A stretch of 64,000 nucleotides of DNA from Bacillus cereus group sp. RP43 (GCF_040459645.1 NZ_JARVHQ010000001.1:2852001-2916000), one strand, 5' to 3'; shown: positions 37,851 to 46,636, counted from the first letter of the stretch. The notes: a model not told the origin generated them from the sequence alone. A program made the numbers and translations.

Positions 37851-37929
37851 CACTCTTTCTCAAAAAAACTTCCTATATACTCTTCTTTACATATCAATAT
37901 TTGTTTTCACTTAAATGTAGTTCGTTATA

Positions 37930-38055
37930 TTATTCTTTTTCTAATGTACGAATCCAACTAAAAAATCTTGAAATTATATATGGAATGAAAAGTACGATAA
38001 AGGCTTGCATAAAAACTTTCCACTCAGGTACATACAGAACAATCGTGTCCCACAT
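37930..38055 (-). CDS. 41-residue single-pass membrane peptide upstream of the germination operon
   Basis: ATG at 38053-38055 follows AGGATGA with correct spacing. The peptide reads MWDTIVLYVPEWKVFMQAFI and continues with a hydrophobic segment (VLFIPYIISRFFSWI) to a charged end (RTLEKE). It lies 79 bases upstream of the gerA-type gene on the same strand, with no terminator between. Some GerA operons carry a small extra D subunit of about 75 residues with two membrane segments; this one is shorter and could be an analogue. Function is inference. Confidence 0.55.
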   Translation of the reverse strand: MWDTIVLYVPEWKVFMQAFIVLFIPYIISRFFSWIRTLEKE

Positions 38056-38125
38056 TTTTATCATCCTATAACAATACATAATTTTAGAAATTCCTCACTC
38101 AATTGGAATTTCTTATGAATTATTA

Positions 38126-38222
38126 TGTCTGATAAGAAAAATTTTAATGCACTTAAAACTTCATGTTACATTTCCTCTATATTTTTCGTTGCATATTCAA
38201 AATGGTCATTCTTTATCAGACA
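38126..38222. repeat. 97-bp element with 10-bp perfect terminal inverted repeats
   Basis: TGTCTGATAA at 38126-38135 is inverted at 38213-38222. The interior is AT-rich without genes. Size and ends would fit a small MITE-like or regulatory hairpin element, but no target duplication is visible. Confidence 0.35.
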
Positions 38223-38225
38223 AAC

Positions 38226-38281
38226 AAAAAAGAAGGTTGCCTAAAAATCAGTTTTACTGACCTTATCGGCAACCTTCTTTT
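38226..38281 (-). terminator. Terminator of the MMPL transporter gene
   Basis: A 14-bp stem (AAAAGAAGGTTGCC and its complement), overlapping the stop codon region. Confidence 0.85.
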
Positions 38282-40508
38282 ATAAAGTATCTTCTTTTTG
38301 TAATTGCTTTTCTTCTTTCCAAAGCTTTCCTGGCCAAAATGCGAAGCGTCCTAAAACGACTGTAATAGCAGGCACTAGCAGTGGTCTTACAATAAATGTA
38401 TCTAGCAGTACACCGATTGCTGTCACAATACCGAATTGAACTAGAACTTGAATTGGTAACGTACCTAACACCGCAAATGTTCCTGCTAAAATTAAACCTG
38501 CGGATGTAATTACACTACCTGTTTGTATAACACCATTTTTTACTGCATCCAAGTGATTTTGTTTCTTTCTGTTTTTCCATATTTCTGAAACCATAAAGAT
38601 ATTATAATCTTCACCTAAAGCAACTAAAAATACGAATGCGTATAATGGGATCGCGCCTTGTATTGCGGGAGCTCCCATACCAAAGTGAAGTACTATCCAT
38701 CCTGCTCCTAGCGCTGAGAAGAATGATAAAACGACAGTTACAATTAAATAAATCATCGCGACGATAGAACGTAAGTAAACAAGCAATAATAAAGCGATAA
38801 TACTAATCATCACAGGAATAATAACCGCTTCATCACGTTCTGTTATTTGTTTTGTATCATATAAGGAAGCTGTTTCCCCTCCAATCCACAATTGATTTTC
38901 TGCATTACTAATCCCTGTGTCTTTTAATACTTTTTTTACACTATTTTTCAATTCAGGGATTTGATCTAATGCTTCAATTGAGTATGGGTTTTCCACTAAA
39001 GAAACTTCATACATTTGCAATTGATTATTTTCTTTTCCCTTCATTGGTTCTTTCACTTTATTAACAAAGGATAATTTCTCTATTTCTTGTTTAATAGGTA
39101 AATCTTTTCCTTTTGAATCAACTACAATCTTTACTGGTGCTAATTCTCCAGCTGAAAAATGATCCGTGATTAATGTAAATCCTTCACGTGATGGCATATC
39201 TTTCGGGAATGATTCTAATAAATCGTACGTGTATTGAATACGTGGTACAAATGAAGCCAATCCTCCTAATAAAAATACAGTTAGCATAATAATTGTCCAC
39301 GGTTTACGTACAACAATATCACCAAGCTTTTTACTAAAGTTCCCCTTTGTAGCTTTTACTTTTAAAACTTTCTTTTTCGCAAACTCTTCATTCATTGCAG
39401 TTGTTCTCGGTATGAATGGGAAGAATGCCACTCTACCAAAAATTAATAAAAATGCAGGAAGAATTGTTAATGCAGCGATTCCCATTATGAAAACAGCAAC
39501 ACTAAATGGTACTGCAAATCGATGAAAGGCTCCATAATGTGCAAGTAATAATGTTCCTAATCCAAGTACGACAGTTAATGCACTCATTATAATTGCCCCG
39601 CCAGATGCTTTAATCGCTAGTTGCAGTGCTTTATATTTACTTTCTTCTTCTAGTAAATACTCCCTATATCTCGAAATTAAAAATAGACAATAGTCCGTTC
39701 CAGCGCCAAACAATAATACTGTCATTATTGATATCGCTTGGGCATCTACTTTAATCCATCCATGATCGGCCAAAAAACCAAGTGTAGGACTTATAATACC
39801 GTACGCAAATCCAACGACAATTATAGGCAAAATCGCTAAAATCGGTGAGCGGTACAGTAAAATTAATAAAACTAATACAAGTAATACAGTAGCAACTAAT
39901 AATTTCACATCAGCTTGACTAAATAAACTTACCGCATCCGTTTGAATACCTACAGGTCCAGATAATCGAACATGTAAACCAGAATCGGTAATTTTTTGTT
40001 TGAATGGATCTTCATCCACTTTACTATTCACTATTTTTCGTAACTCTTCTAAATTACCTTTTAATATATCCGTTCCAGCAGATTTATTAAAGAATATTGG
40101 TGTAACAAATGATGTACCATCTTTTGATGCACTTTTTGATAATACTTGCTCTGGAATTGTATCAAATGGTGGTAATGTTGATTGTTCTTTTAAAGGACTG
40201 GCCTTTAATTCTTTATAAACGTCTTGTATGAGTTTATAATCCTTTGACTGTAATCCACCATCTCGATGCCATACTACTAACAACGGATTTCCTGCATTAT
40301 TAGGAAATTCTTTTTTCATAAGTGCTTCAGCTTGCTGTGACATAGCTGTTTCAGGTAAATTTTTCGGATTCGGTTCTTTCATACTGTTTACTTGTGGCAA
40401 CGTAAATGAAAGTACCAATGTAATAAGAATCCAAACCGATAAAGTTATCCATTGCGTATTCTTCCCTGCTACAAGCTTCCCTAACATATTTAACGGGTGC
40501 TTTTTCAT
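38280..40508 (-). CDS. MMPL-family RND-type transporter
   Basis: 742 residues: two six-helix halves with two large outer loops. The family core motifs are present: GAGTDYCLFLISRYREYL in the first half and ALGEDYNIFMVSEIWKN in the second (the GxxxDY signature carrying proton-coupling residues). MMPL proteins export lipids or hydrophobic drugs. ATG follows AAGGAAGGTG. It is divergent from a TetR gene, the usual repressor arrangement. Confidence 0.92.
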   Translation of the reverse strand: MKKHPLNMLGKLVAGKNTQWITLSVWILITLVLSFTLPQVNSMKEPNPKNLPETAMSQQAEALMKKEFPNNAGNPLLVVWHRDGGLQSKDYKLIQDVYKELKASPLKEQSTLPPFDTIPEQVLSKSASKDGTSFVTPIFFNKSAGTDILKGNLEELRKIVNSKVDEDPFKQKITDSGLHVRLSGPVGIQTDAVSLFSQADVKLLVATVLLVLVLLILLYRSPILAILPIIVVGFAYGIISPTLGFLADHGWIKVDAQAISIMTVLLFGAGTDYCLFLISRYREYLLEEESKYKALQLAIKASGGAIIMSALTVVLGLGTLLLAHYGAFHRFAVPFSVAVFIMGIAALTILPAFLLIFGRVAFFPFIPRTTAMNEEFAKKKVLKVKATKGNFSKKLGDIVVRKPWTIIMLTVFLLGGLASFVPRIQYTYDLLESFPKDMPSREGFTLITDHFSAGELAPVKIVVDSKGKDLPIKQEIEKLSFVNKVKEPMKGKENNQLQMYEVSLVENPYSIEALDQIPELKNSVKKVLKDTGISNAENQLWIGGETASLYDTKQITERDEAVIIPVMISIIALLLLVYLRSIVAMIYLIVTVVLSFFSALGAGWIVLHFGMGAPAIQGAIPLYAFVFLVALGEDYNIFMVSEIWKNRKKQNHLDAVKNGVIQTGSVITSAGLILAGTFAVLGTLPIQVLVQFGIVTAIGVLLDTFIVRPLLVPAITVVLGRFAFWPGKLWKEEKQLQKEDTL

Positions 40509-40537
40509 AAAAACCCACCTTCCTTTTCCCCACCAAT

Positions 40538-40568
40538 ATTAATTATATATACTGGTCGGTTAATTAAT
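40538..40568. promoter_or_regulatory. Candidate TetR operator between MMPL and TetR genes
   Basis: ATTAATTA at 40538-40545 is inverted at 40561-40568, enclosing TATATATACTGGTCGGT, which contains a likely -10. Position between divergent genes suggests autoregulation and control of the transporter. Confidence 0.5.
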
Positions 40569-40624
40569 CAAGAATGATTAAAAAATTATGTTATAATTAT
40601 CTCAATAATAAATGTCAGGAGCGA

Positions 40625-41254
40625 ATGTATTTGGATCAAAAACAACGTCCTCTCGGAAGGCCTCGTCAAAATAAAAATACAAAATCTACAAAAGCAATCA
40701 TTTTAGAAGTTGCAACTAGGTTATTTCTCACTCAAAATTATCAAGTTGTTTCGATGGATGAGGTCGCGAAAGAATGTGGTGTTACAAAAGCAACCGTCTA
40801 CTATTATTATTCAACAAAAGCGGATTTATTTACCGCTACTATGATTCAAATGATGGTACGAATAAGAGAAAATATGGATCAAATCCTCTCTACAAATAAG
40901 ACTTTGGAAGAAAGATTATTGGACTTTGCTACAGTATACTTGCACGCAACGATGGATATTGATATGAAGAACTTCATGAAAGATGCAAAACTATCCTTAT
41001 CTGAAGAGCAATTGAAGGAATTAAAAAATGCCGAGGATAACATGTATGAAGTATTGGAAAAAGCACTCGAGAATGCGATGGCCCTTGGAGAAATACCTAA
41101 AGGAGATCCTAAATTTGCTGCCCATGCTTTCGTAGCTTTATTATCAATCGGGAATTTTAAAGATGAAAATCACAATCCTACTCTTGCAAATATAGATGAA
41201 TTAGCAAAACAAATCGTTTCGTTTTATTGGAATGGGTTAAGTCATCAAAATTAA
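40625..41254 (+). CDS. TetR/AcrR-family repressor
   Basis: 209 residues. N-terminal helix-turn-helix (ATRLFLTQNYQVVSMDEVAKE, then GVTKATVYYYYSTKADLF), C-terminal ligand domain. The start is ATG 40625, three bases after AGGAG; TTG 40631, nine bases after it, is an equally reasonable start. Presumably represses the divergent MMPL transporter gene. Confidence 0.9.
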   Translation: MYLDQKQRPLGRPRQNKNTKSTKAIILEVATRLFLTQNYQVVSMDEVAKECGVTKATVYYYYSTKADLFTATMIQMMVRIRENMDQILSTNKTLEERLLDFATVYLHATMDIDMKNFMKDAKLSLSEEQLKELKNAEDNMYEVLEKALENAMALGEIPKGDPKFAAHAFVALLSIGNFKDENHNPTLANIDELAKQIVSFYWNGLSHQN

Positions 41255-41267
41255 ATTGATTATATTT

Positions 41268-41310
41268 AATAAAGAGCACGTTTGAAATTCCTTCCAACAT
41301 GCTCTTTATT
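41268..41310. terminator. Terminator of the TetR gene
   Basis: Arms AATAAAGAGCACGTT and AACATGCTCTTTATT pair with one mismatch. Confidence 0.8.
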
Positions 41311-41380
41311 AATTTAAGGGTTTTATTTATATACTAGCAATTAGATTATACTTTAGCACCGATTAACAAAAAATTCTTAT

Positions 41381-42034
41381 CTACAGCTTTTGAATTTGTG
41401 CATTTATATTCCCCTTACTTAATCCGCCATGGTAACAAACTACCGAATCAATTTTTAGATTTAAATACTTCTTCAAAGAATTTTGCGCTTCCTTTACGTC
41501 CAAAGTGGTTGGGGCATGAATTCCCCCTAAAATTCCGTTTACGCTATACATTGAATCCCCAGCGATAAGAGTTTTACTTTGTCTCAAATATAAACTAATA
41601 TGACCAGGAGTGTGCCCTGGGGTATGAATAACAAGAATACCACCGCAATATGGAAGTTCTTGGCCGTCAACCAAAGTATCATCCACTTTTCCTTTCGGAG
41701 GATTCTGTACTTGTGCATCCTTCAATAAAGGTAACTCCCCCTCGATATATGGCTTATCTAGCTCATGAGCATAGACTCTTATATTACTTCCACAGTTATG
41801 TAATAGTTCAGGAAGACTACCTATATGATCTATATCTTGATGCGTCAAAATCACGGCTTTTAGTTTATCAAACGATACTCCAACCTTATCCATTTCTACT
41901 CGTATATCTTCAATTTGTCCAGGAAATCCAGTATCTATTAAAACTGCCATTTCATTATCCCATAAAAGAATTGGGTGAATAATATACTCTTGGAATTCAA
42001 GATGTAACATCTCTACTCCCTTAGCAATCTCCAT
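41381..42034 (-). CDS. Metallo-beta-lactamase-fold hydrolase
   Basis: 217 residues. Motif LTHQDIDHIGSLP has Asp in place of the second His of the usual HxHxDH; later ligands are present (HTPGHTPGHIS, AGDSMYS, CYHGG). This HQDIDH variant occurs in a Bacillus subgroup of the fold. ATG 42032-42034 follows AAGGAGAC. Substrate unknown (lactonase or thioesterase-like are possible). Confidence 0.88.
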   Translation of the reverse strand: MEIAKGVEMLHLEFQEYIIHPILLWDNEMAVLIDTGFPGQIEDIRVEMDKVGVSFDKLKAVILTHQDIDHIGSLPELLHNCGSNIRVYAHELDKPYIEGELPLLKDAQVQNPPKGKVDDTLVDGQELPYCGGILVIHTPGHTPGHISLYLRQSKTLIAGDSMYSVNGILGGIHAPTTLDVKEAQNSLKKYLNLKIDSVVCYHGGLSKGNINAQIQKL

Positions 42035-42116
42035 GACTTTTGTCTCCTTTATTATTAGGTTTTTAAAATCTAAAAATAGATTTGAATACATAAAAAACTT
42101 AATAAATAAAACCCTG

Positions 42117-42523
42117 CTATCGTATAATATGTTTCGTCATACCAATCGAAAATTCCTCAAATCCAATTGATTCATAGTAAGATTTTAAATCTTCAACACA
42201 CATAAGTTGTGGAATAACTCGTTTTTGTTCACAGTGCCGGATTAATCGTTCCACTATTTCCTTTCCAATGCCTTTGGACTGATATTCCGGTAATACACAC
42301 ACTCCGCAAATAATGCCAGTAATTACACCATCTGATATAACGCGTCCCATCCCTACTAACTTTTGGTCATCAAAAACATATATTGCATACCAACTTTGCT
42401 TACACATTTGCTCTAACTCGTTAACCGATAATTCAAGAGAATTCCATCCTAAAGATTCATACATAGTTAATAATTCATTGAAATCTTTAGGGGGGCAATC
42501 GTGTAATTTAAAATAGTTTTCAT
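42117..42523 (-). pseudogene. GNAT acetyltransferase with frameshift in a C-run near the start
   Basis: ATG 42521-42523 follows AGGGAG and reads MKTILNYTIAP, then leaves the frame at six C residues (G on the plus strand, 42490-42495). With seven C it would continue PPKDFNELLTMYESLGWNS and on through the acetyl-CoA loop LPEYQSKGIGKEIVERLI to the stop at 42117, about 135 residues. An internal ATG (42464) could make a shortened protein lacking the first strand. A sequencing error cannot be excluded. Confidence 0.65.
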
Positions 42524-42771
42524 GTAAATACTCCCTATCATCCTTTTTGTTTTTATTCCATAAAATTTTTGACCGTCGTTAAACTGACTAGAACAATACT
42601 TCAATAAGAAAAAATGAAACTCCTTCTCTTTAAAAACACAAGGAACTTAATAAGATTGATACCATATATATTTCTCTATTTAATATTTGTTTAGTATATC
42701 AACTAATGGTGAGTATAAAATATATACATTTCAACCATCACCAAATACTGAATCTAAATTACAATTATAAG

Positions 42772-42810
42772 AAAAAGAAGGTATCTCATCTTTTTGAGAT
42801 ACCTTCTTTT
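42772..42810. terminator. Strong terminator after a 23-codon gene
   Basis: A 16-bp perfect stem AAAAGAAGGTATCTCA with its complement; it follows the small minus-strand gene at 42833. Confidence 0.85.
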
Positions 42811-42832
42811 ATATCAATCTATCATTATATTA

Positions 42833-42904
42833 TCAACCGAAAATCATACAGCTACATACGATAAGAACAAACAAAACTAATAAACTATTTGAGAAATAAC
42901 CCAT
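42833..42904 (-). CDS. 23-residue membrane peptide (YjcZ-like sporulation peptide?)
   Basis: ATG 42902-42904 follows AAAGGGGTAG. The peptide MGYFSNSLLVLFVLIVCSCM ends IFG; a short MGY start and a single hydrophobic helix with Cys near the end resemble the tiny YjcZ/YhjC-type sporulation peptides abundant in this group, although the usual Gly-rich start is missing. Its own strong terminator supports a real transcription unit. Confidence 0.5.
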   Translation of the reverse strand: MGYFSNSLLVLFVLIVCSCMIFG

Positions 42905-43094
42905 AGAATACTACCCCTTTATTTAATTATGTAAAAGATTTTACCATAAAATTATTAATAGTATAATGACTGAAAAAGACATTGGCTTCATTAGTTTTTT
43001 ATGTATAAAGTAATATTTTATAATTTTTCCATTCTCCTCTCATAAAAATACTTTAACTTTTCCTCTACTATATTTCTCACGATTTAAATAACCT

Positions 43095-43120
43095 CATATT
43101 AGTAAATAATGACTAATATG
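43095..43120. promoter_or_regulatory. Inverted repeat like the ArsR/CadC operators at 52 kb
   Basis: CATATTAG at 43095-43102 and CTAATATG at 43113-43120, the same half-sites as in front of the arsR-cadA operon, but with a 10-base spacer instead of 6. It lies 58 bases before a methyltransferase remnant. Confidence 0.45.
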
Positions 43121-43177
43121 AATGTAATTATTTGATTTTAAGTGAAAATAGCAATAAAATAATTACTAAATTGATAA

Positions 43178-43510
43178 AGGACACGAAAAATAGACGATAC
43201 TATTAAACAATTTATTAGAAAACATCCGAATGCTACTATAGTAAATATCGGTTCTGGACTAGACACTACTTTTTCAAGAATTGATAACGGTACTATACAG
43301 CGGTATAACCTTGATTTGCCTGATGCGATCAATTTTCGCAAAATATTAATTGAAGATACACCTCGAAATATAAGCATTGCAAAATCATTCTTTGACACTT
43401 CTTGGTCCAACGCTATAAAATATGATCCGAAAGACGATATTCTTTTCATATCAGCAGGTGTGTTTTATTACTTTAAAGAAGAAGAACTGAAGGACGGGAG
43501 AGTGTTTTAA
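43178..43510 (+). pseudogene. Truncated SAM methyltransferase (leucine carboxyl methyltransferase-like)
   Basis: The frame opens after stops at 43172-43177 and reads KHPNATIVNIGSGLDTTFSR, YNLDLPDAINFRK and DILFISAGVFYYFKEEEL, ending GRVF before TAA. This is the middle of the LCM/PPM1-type methyltransferases, in which the SAM loop is NIGCGLDT; here Cys is Ser. N-terminal ~50 and C-terminal ~80 residues are missing, so it is not expected to be functional. No proper start codon is present. Confidence 0.7.
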
Positions 43511-43677
43511 TGAGAGTTCACGAAATACCCATTGTTAATAAAAAGGCTTACCTTTTACTGAATGTGGAAGGAGGACATGCTTCAGTTATAGTTTGTCACT
43601 ATTTGGATTATAAATCAGTTCTTTTATCTTTATCTGGATTCTCGCCCAAACTAATGACCTCTTCTCCTTTTCAATAG
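43510..43677 (+). CDS. Possible 55-residue protein of unknown function
   Basis: ATG 43510 overlaps the remnant's stop (TAATG) and is preceded by GGGAGAG. The peptide begins MRVHEIPIVNKKAYLLLNVE and shows no recognised motif; the end looks like random sequence running into the neighbouring acquired gene. It may be a broken-gene start. Confidence 0.3.
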   Translation: MRVHEIPIVNKKAYLLLNVEGGHASVIVCHYLDYKSVLLSLSGFSPKLMTSSPFQ

Positions 43678-43699
43678 TTTCGAGTTAGGTCCGGGATTT

Positions 43700-44203
43700 C
43701 TAAAGGTCGCGTACGTTCCAAACAATCTCACCGCGCTCGTCCCACGTACTGTGATGCCTCTCAAATCCTATCTTTTCTAACACCCGGAAGGACGCAACAT
43801 TCCAAGCGCCTACAGTCGACCAAAGTCTGTGGCGCCCGGTAGCAATCGCAGCGTCTAGCACAGCAGATGCCGCCTCAGTCGCATAGCCTTTGCCATGAGC
43901 ACTGCGGAACAACTCGTATGCGATCTCCGGCTCTTCCAGTGTGGAACGACCGATAATCAAGCCACAGTATCCGATGAAATCACCTTCGTCTCGTCGGCGA
44001 ATAGTGAGAAGGGAAATACCATTTTCGACTGCCCTCTTACGCATCTCGATAAGTTGGCTACGAACGGCGTCAAGGGTTGGCATATCAACACCACGTTCGC
44101 CAATTAATTTTCTCATCCAAGCTGAATCGGATTCCTCCCACATATTCAGATCAAGTCGTTCAGTTTTCAGCTGGAACTCCATAGCTTTAAATAAAGCTGT
44201 CAT
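43700..44203 (-). CDS. GNAT acetyltransferase in a G+C-rich, probably transferred segment
   Basis: 167 residues. ETERLDL-type start (LKTERLDLNMWEESDSAWM), loop AHGKGYATEAASAVLDAA, end WNVASFRVLEKIGFERH. Codons such as CGC, GCC, GTC and GCG dominate and the DNA is clearly richer in G+C than everything around it. AGGAGGTTTCCACT precedes the ATG, a typical Bacillus site, so expression in this host is likely. RimJ/RimL-like; substrate unknown. Confidence 0.88.
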   Translation of the reverse strand: MTALFKAMEFQLKTERLDLNMWEESDSAWMRKLIGERGVDMPTLDAVRSQLIEMRKRAVENGISLLTIRRRDEGDFIGYCGLIIGRSTLEEPEIAYELFRSAHGKGYATEAASAVLDAAIATGRHRLWSTVGAWNVASFRVLEKIGFERHHSTWDERGEIVWNVRDL

Positions 44204-44513
44204 AGTGGAAACCTCCTAGTTATGTTACTGCACTCATAATAGTTTCGCGCCTCATCAGGTTGGAAACCCGGTTGATTCGCGAATCTATTTTCCAACTCTC
44301 GCGAGAGTTTATAGCAACAGTATACAAAAAATTAGTGTTATTTCATGCATAAGTAATTACCCTACAAAATAGACCTTTTTGTCAAACTTTTTTCAAAACT
44401 AACTATAATATAAAGGCAAGAACATATTGTACATATCAAATAGGTCCTCTCCTTTACTTTTATTTACTTCAACAACTATAAACTAAATATAATTCGGACG
44501 AAGTCTTTTTTAT
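44204..44513. other. Intergenic region with G+C-rich dyads
   Basis: The part next to the acquired GNAT contains AACTCTCGCGAGAGTT (44295-44310), a perfect 16-bp palindrome, and TTCGCGAA nearby. They may be operator sites carried in with the gene. From about 44350 the sequence returns to the usual AT-rich type with nothing recognised. Confidence 0.5.
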
Positions 44514-44726
44514 TTATCTTTCAACTAAGCTAATTGCTAACTCACGTTTGTATCGAATAGATGTGAAACCTTCGCCTACAGGTAGCCCATAAGCTAGTCT
44601 TTCATCTTGATATTTAAATCCAACTGCTTCATAAAATGGAATTCCCATATCATTATCTTTAGCAACTGAAACCCATTGTTCTTTTGCACCACGTTCAATT
44701 TGATCATTTTTAATAATGTACACCAT
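44514..44726 (-). pseudogene. C-terminal fragment of a GNAT acetyltransferase
   Basis: 70 codons, with AKDNDMGIPFYEAVGFKYQDE, the final strand-helix of a GNAT domain, and RYKREL near the end. The acetyl-CoA loop and N-terminus are absent. A GTG with AAGGAGAG a little upstream opens a different, quickly terminated frame, suggesting a deletion or frameshift. Confidence 0.6.
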
Positions 44727-44829
44727 CTTCCAACATGTACTGAATCACTTATTTTCTCTCCTTATCGCTCATTTACTACCACCTAAATGTATATGTTCTA
44801 ATTATTAACACCTTTTTCTTTTAAATTCT

Positions 44830-45300
44830 TTAGGCCCTATCCTCATTTATAGTAATAGCTTTCTTATTCGAAAAAAGATTTTTAAAAATTCCTACCCCTA
44901 CAATTAATAGACCTATACCAATTAATTTATTTATTTGTATAGGTACTCTCCCCATTCCAAACAATCCAAATGTATCAATACATAATGCAACAACTAATTG
45001 AGTAATAAGGCTAATGAGCACCGTATAAGCTGGACCTAAACTCTTTATTGCACCCATTATACAAATAATTAATCCGATACCAAACAATCCACTTATATAA
45101 AATAAATAATTTGCAGTATAAAAGTTAATGCTTATACTTTTCTCTGTAATGATATGAAATAAAACAGAACTTATGAGACCTATTCCAAGAACACATGCAG
45201 TTGTAAGCCACTGTCCTACATTTTCATTCACTTTCGTATTAAAAACAGATTGTAAGCTAATTAATATTCCAGCTAATATAGCTAAACTAAATCCAATCAT
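44830..45300 (-). CDS. DMT-family (DUF606/YdcZ type) small transporter
   Basis: 156 residues with five hydrophobic segments; starts GFSLAILAGILISLQSVFNTKV. It is homologous to the other transporter of this cluster (46031), which starts GILLAVFGGVFITLQGTFNAKL. ATG 45298-45300 follows AAGGGAG. The two half-size DMT proteins flank a Crp-type regulator and may form a heterodimer. Confidence 0.88.
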   Translation of the reverse strand: MIGFSLAILAGILISLQSVFNTKVNENVGQWLTTACVLGIGLISSVLFHIITEKSISINFYTANYLFYISGLFGIGLIICIMGAIKSLGPAYTVLISLITQLVVALCIDTFGLFGMGRVPIQINKLIGIGLLIVGVGIFKNLFSNKKAITINEDRA

Positions 45301-45319
45301 AATCCTTTTCTCCCTTTCA

Positions 45320-46012
45320 TTACTCATATATATTATCTTTAGCAACTTCCTTCATTCTAGAAAAATCTTTAATTACAATAACTCCATTATTCTTTTCAAT
45401 TAATTTTTCATTATAAAATTTTTGTAAAACTCGAATTGCATGCCTATAACTTACACCTATATAATCTGCAATACTTGATACAGAAGTTGAATCCAAATCC
45501 TCTTTATACATATTCCCATTACTATCTGTTGAAATTGAAAGTAAATAACTAGCTACACGTACTTCTACCGGATAAAGTAAATTTAGAGCTGTAAAACGAG
45601 TCGATATTTTTAACGTGTTCGCAATATTTTCAAGCAAAAAGTTCATAAATATAGGATCATGTAATAACTTGTTTCTAATAACCGTATTAGAAATGGAGAT
45701 AGCTACAACATCAGAACAAGCTTCAACAACATTATGCGCTTTACTATTTTGTATTAGTTCAATATCACCGACAACTGCCAACGGATTTATAAAGCGAAGG
45801 ATTAGTTTCTTTCCTTCTGGTGTAATCGTGTAAACTTTTACTTTTCCTTTAATAACAAAATATAAACGATGCATTTCATCATCTTTATCGCAAATAAGCT
45901 TGCCTTTTTCAAAATGATTTACTTGAAAATTGTCAGTACTTATTCCTGGAAAAATTCCAAGCATATTAAAAGCTTTCAAATATTGAATAATTAAGTCTGA
46001 TTTATTATCCAC
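45320..46012 (-). CDS. Crp/Fnr-family regulator (YeiL-like)
   Basis: 230 residues. N-terminal cyclic-nucleotide-binding-like beta barrel (LYFVIKGKVKVYTITPEGKKLILRF), long dimerisation helix, C-terminal winged helix (STSVSSIADYIGVSYRHAIRVL). No Fnr-type Cys cluster. It lies between and is co-transcribed with two small DMT transporters, so it presumably controls them. Effector unknown. Confidence 0.9.
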   Translation of the reverse strand: MDNKSDLIIQYLKAFNMLGIFPGISTDNFQVNHFEKGKLICDKDDEMHRLYFVIKGKVKVYTITPEGKKLILRFINPLAVVGDIELIQNSKAHNVVEACSDVVAISISNTVIRNKLLHDPIFMNFLLENIANTLKISTRFTALNLLYPVEVRVASYLLSISTDSNGNMYKEDLDSTSVSSIADYIGVSYRHAIRVLQKFYNEKLIEKNNGVIVIKDFSRMKEVAKDNIYE

Positions 46013-46030
46013 TTACAATCCCTTCTTTCC

Positions 46031-46456
46031 TTACATATTAAACACAAAAATACCTAAAATCATTACTATTGTCCCCACAATATGGTATCTCTCCATTTGT
46101 ATCTTTTTTATATGAAATAATCCTTTCATTTCAATAACAGTAGCTGTTAATAATTGAGCAACCATAAGTGTTCCAGCTGTTAATGTAACTCCCATTGAAT
46201 ATATCGCCATTGTTTCTGTACAAATAATCAAGCCACCAAGTGCACCAGCTGCTAAATATACTTTTTTTACACCCTTTAAATCTGTTACTTTCTCTTCTTT
46301 CTTTAACAAAAATATAGTTGTTGCAATAAGAAACCCAATTAAATGCGTCATAATACTCGTCGACCATATACCGATATCTGAACTAAGTTTCGCATTAAAC
46401 GTACCTTGAAGTGTAATGAATACTCCTCCAAAAACTGCAAGTAAAATACCTTTCAA
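46031..46456 (-). CDS. DMT-family (DUF606/YdcZ type) small transporter, first gene of the operon
   Basis: 141 residues, five hydrophobic segments; GTFNAKLSSDIGIWSTSIMTH and the C-terminal GTIVMILGIFVFNM. It precedes the Crp gene by 18 bases. Paired with 44830-45300. Confidence 0.88.
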   Translation of the reverse strand: MKGILLAVFGGVFITLQGTFNAKLSSDIGIWSTSIMTHLIGFLIATTIFLLKKEEKVTDLKGVKKVYLAAGALGGLIICTETMAIYSMGVTLTAGTLMVAQLLTATVIEMKGLFHIKKIQMERYHIVGTIVMILGIFVFNM

Positions 46457-46566
46457 AAAATCACCTCCTAATCTTCTATCTATGATTTAATTAAAAGCTA
46501 CAATGCTACAACGACAAAAGGACAAATGTCACATCGATATGAAAATAATTAGTGATGTACACGAAA

Positions 46567-46597
46567 AAACACATCTCAAAATATGTGAGATGTGTTT
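46567..46597 (-). terminator. Terminator of the DUF2798 gene
   Basis: A 12-bp perfect stem AAACACATCTCA/TGAGATGTGTTT with A/T runs. Confidence 0.85.
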
Positions 46598-46636
46598 AAA
46601 ACATTTTATCTATATATAATATTTTAGTAATTAAAA

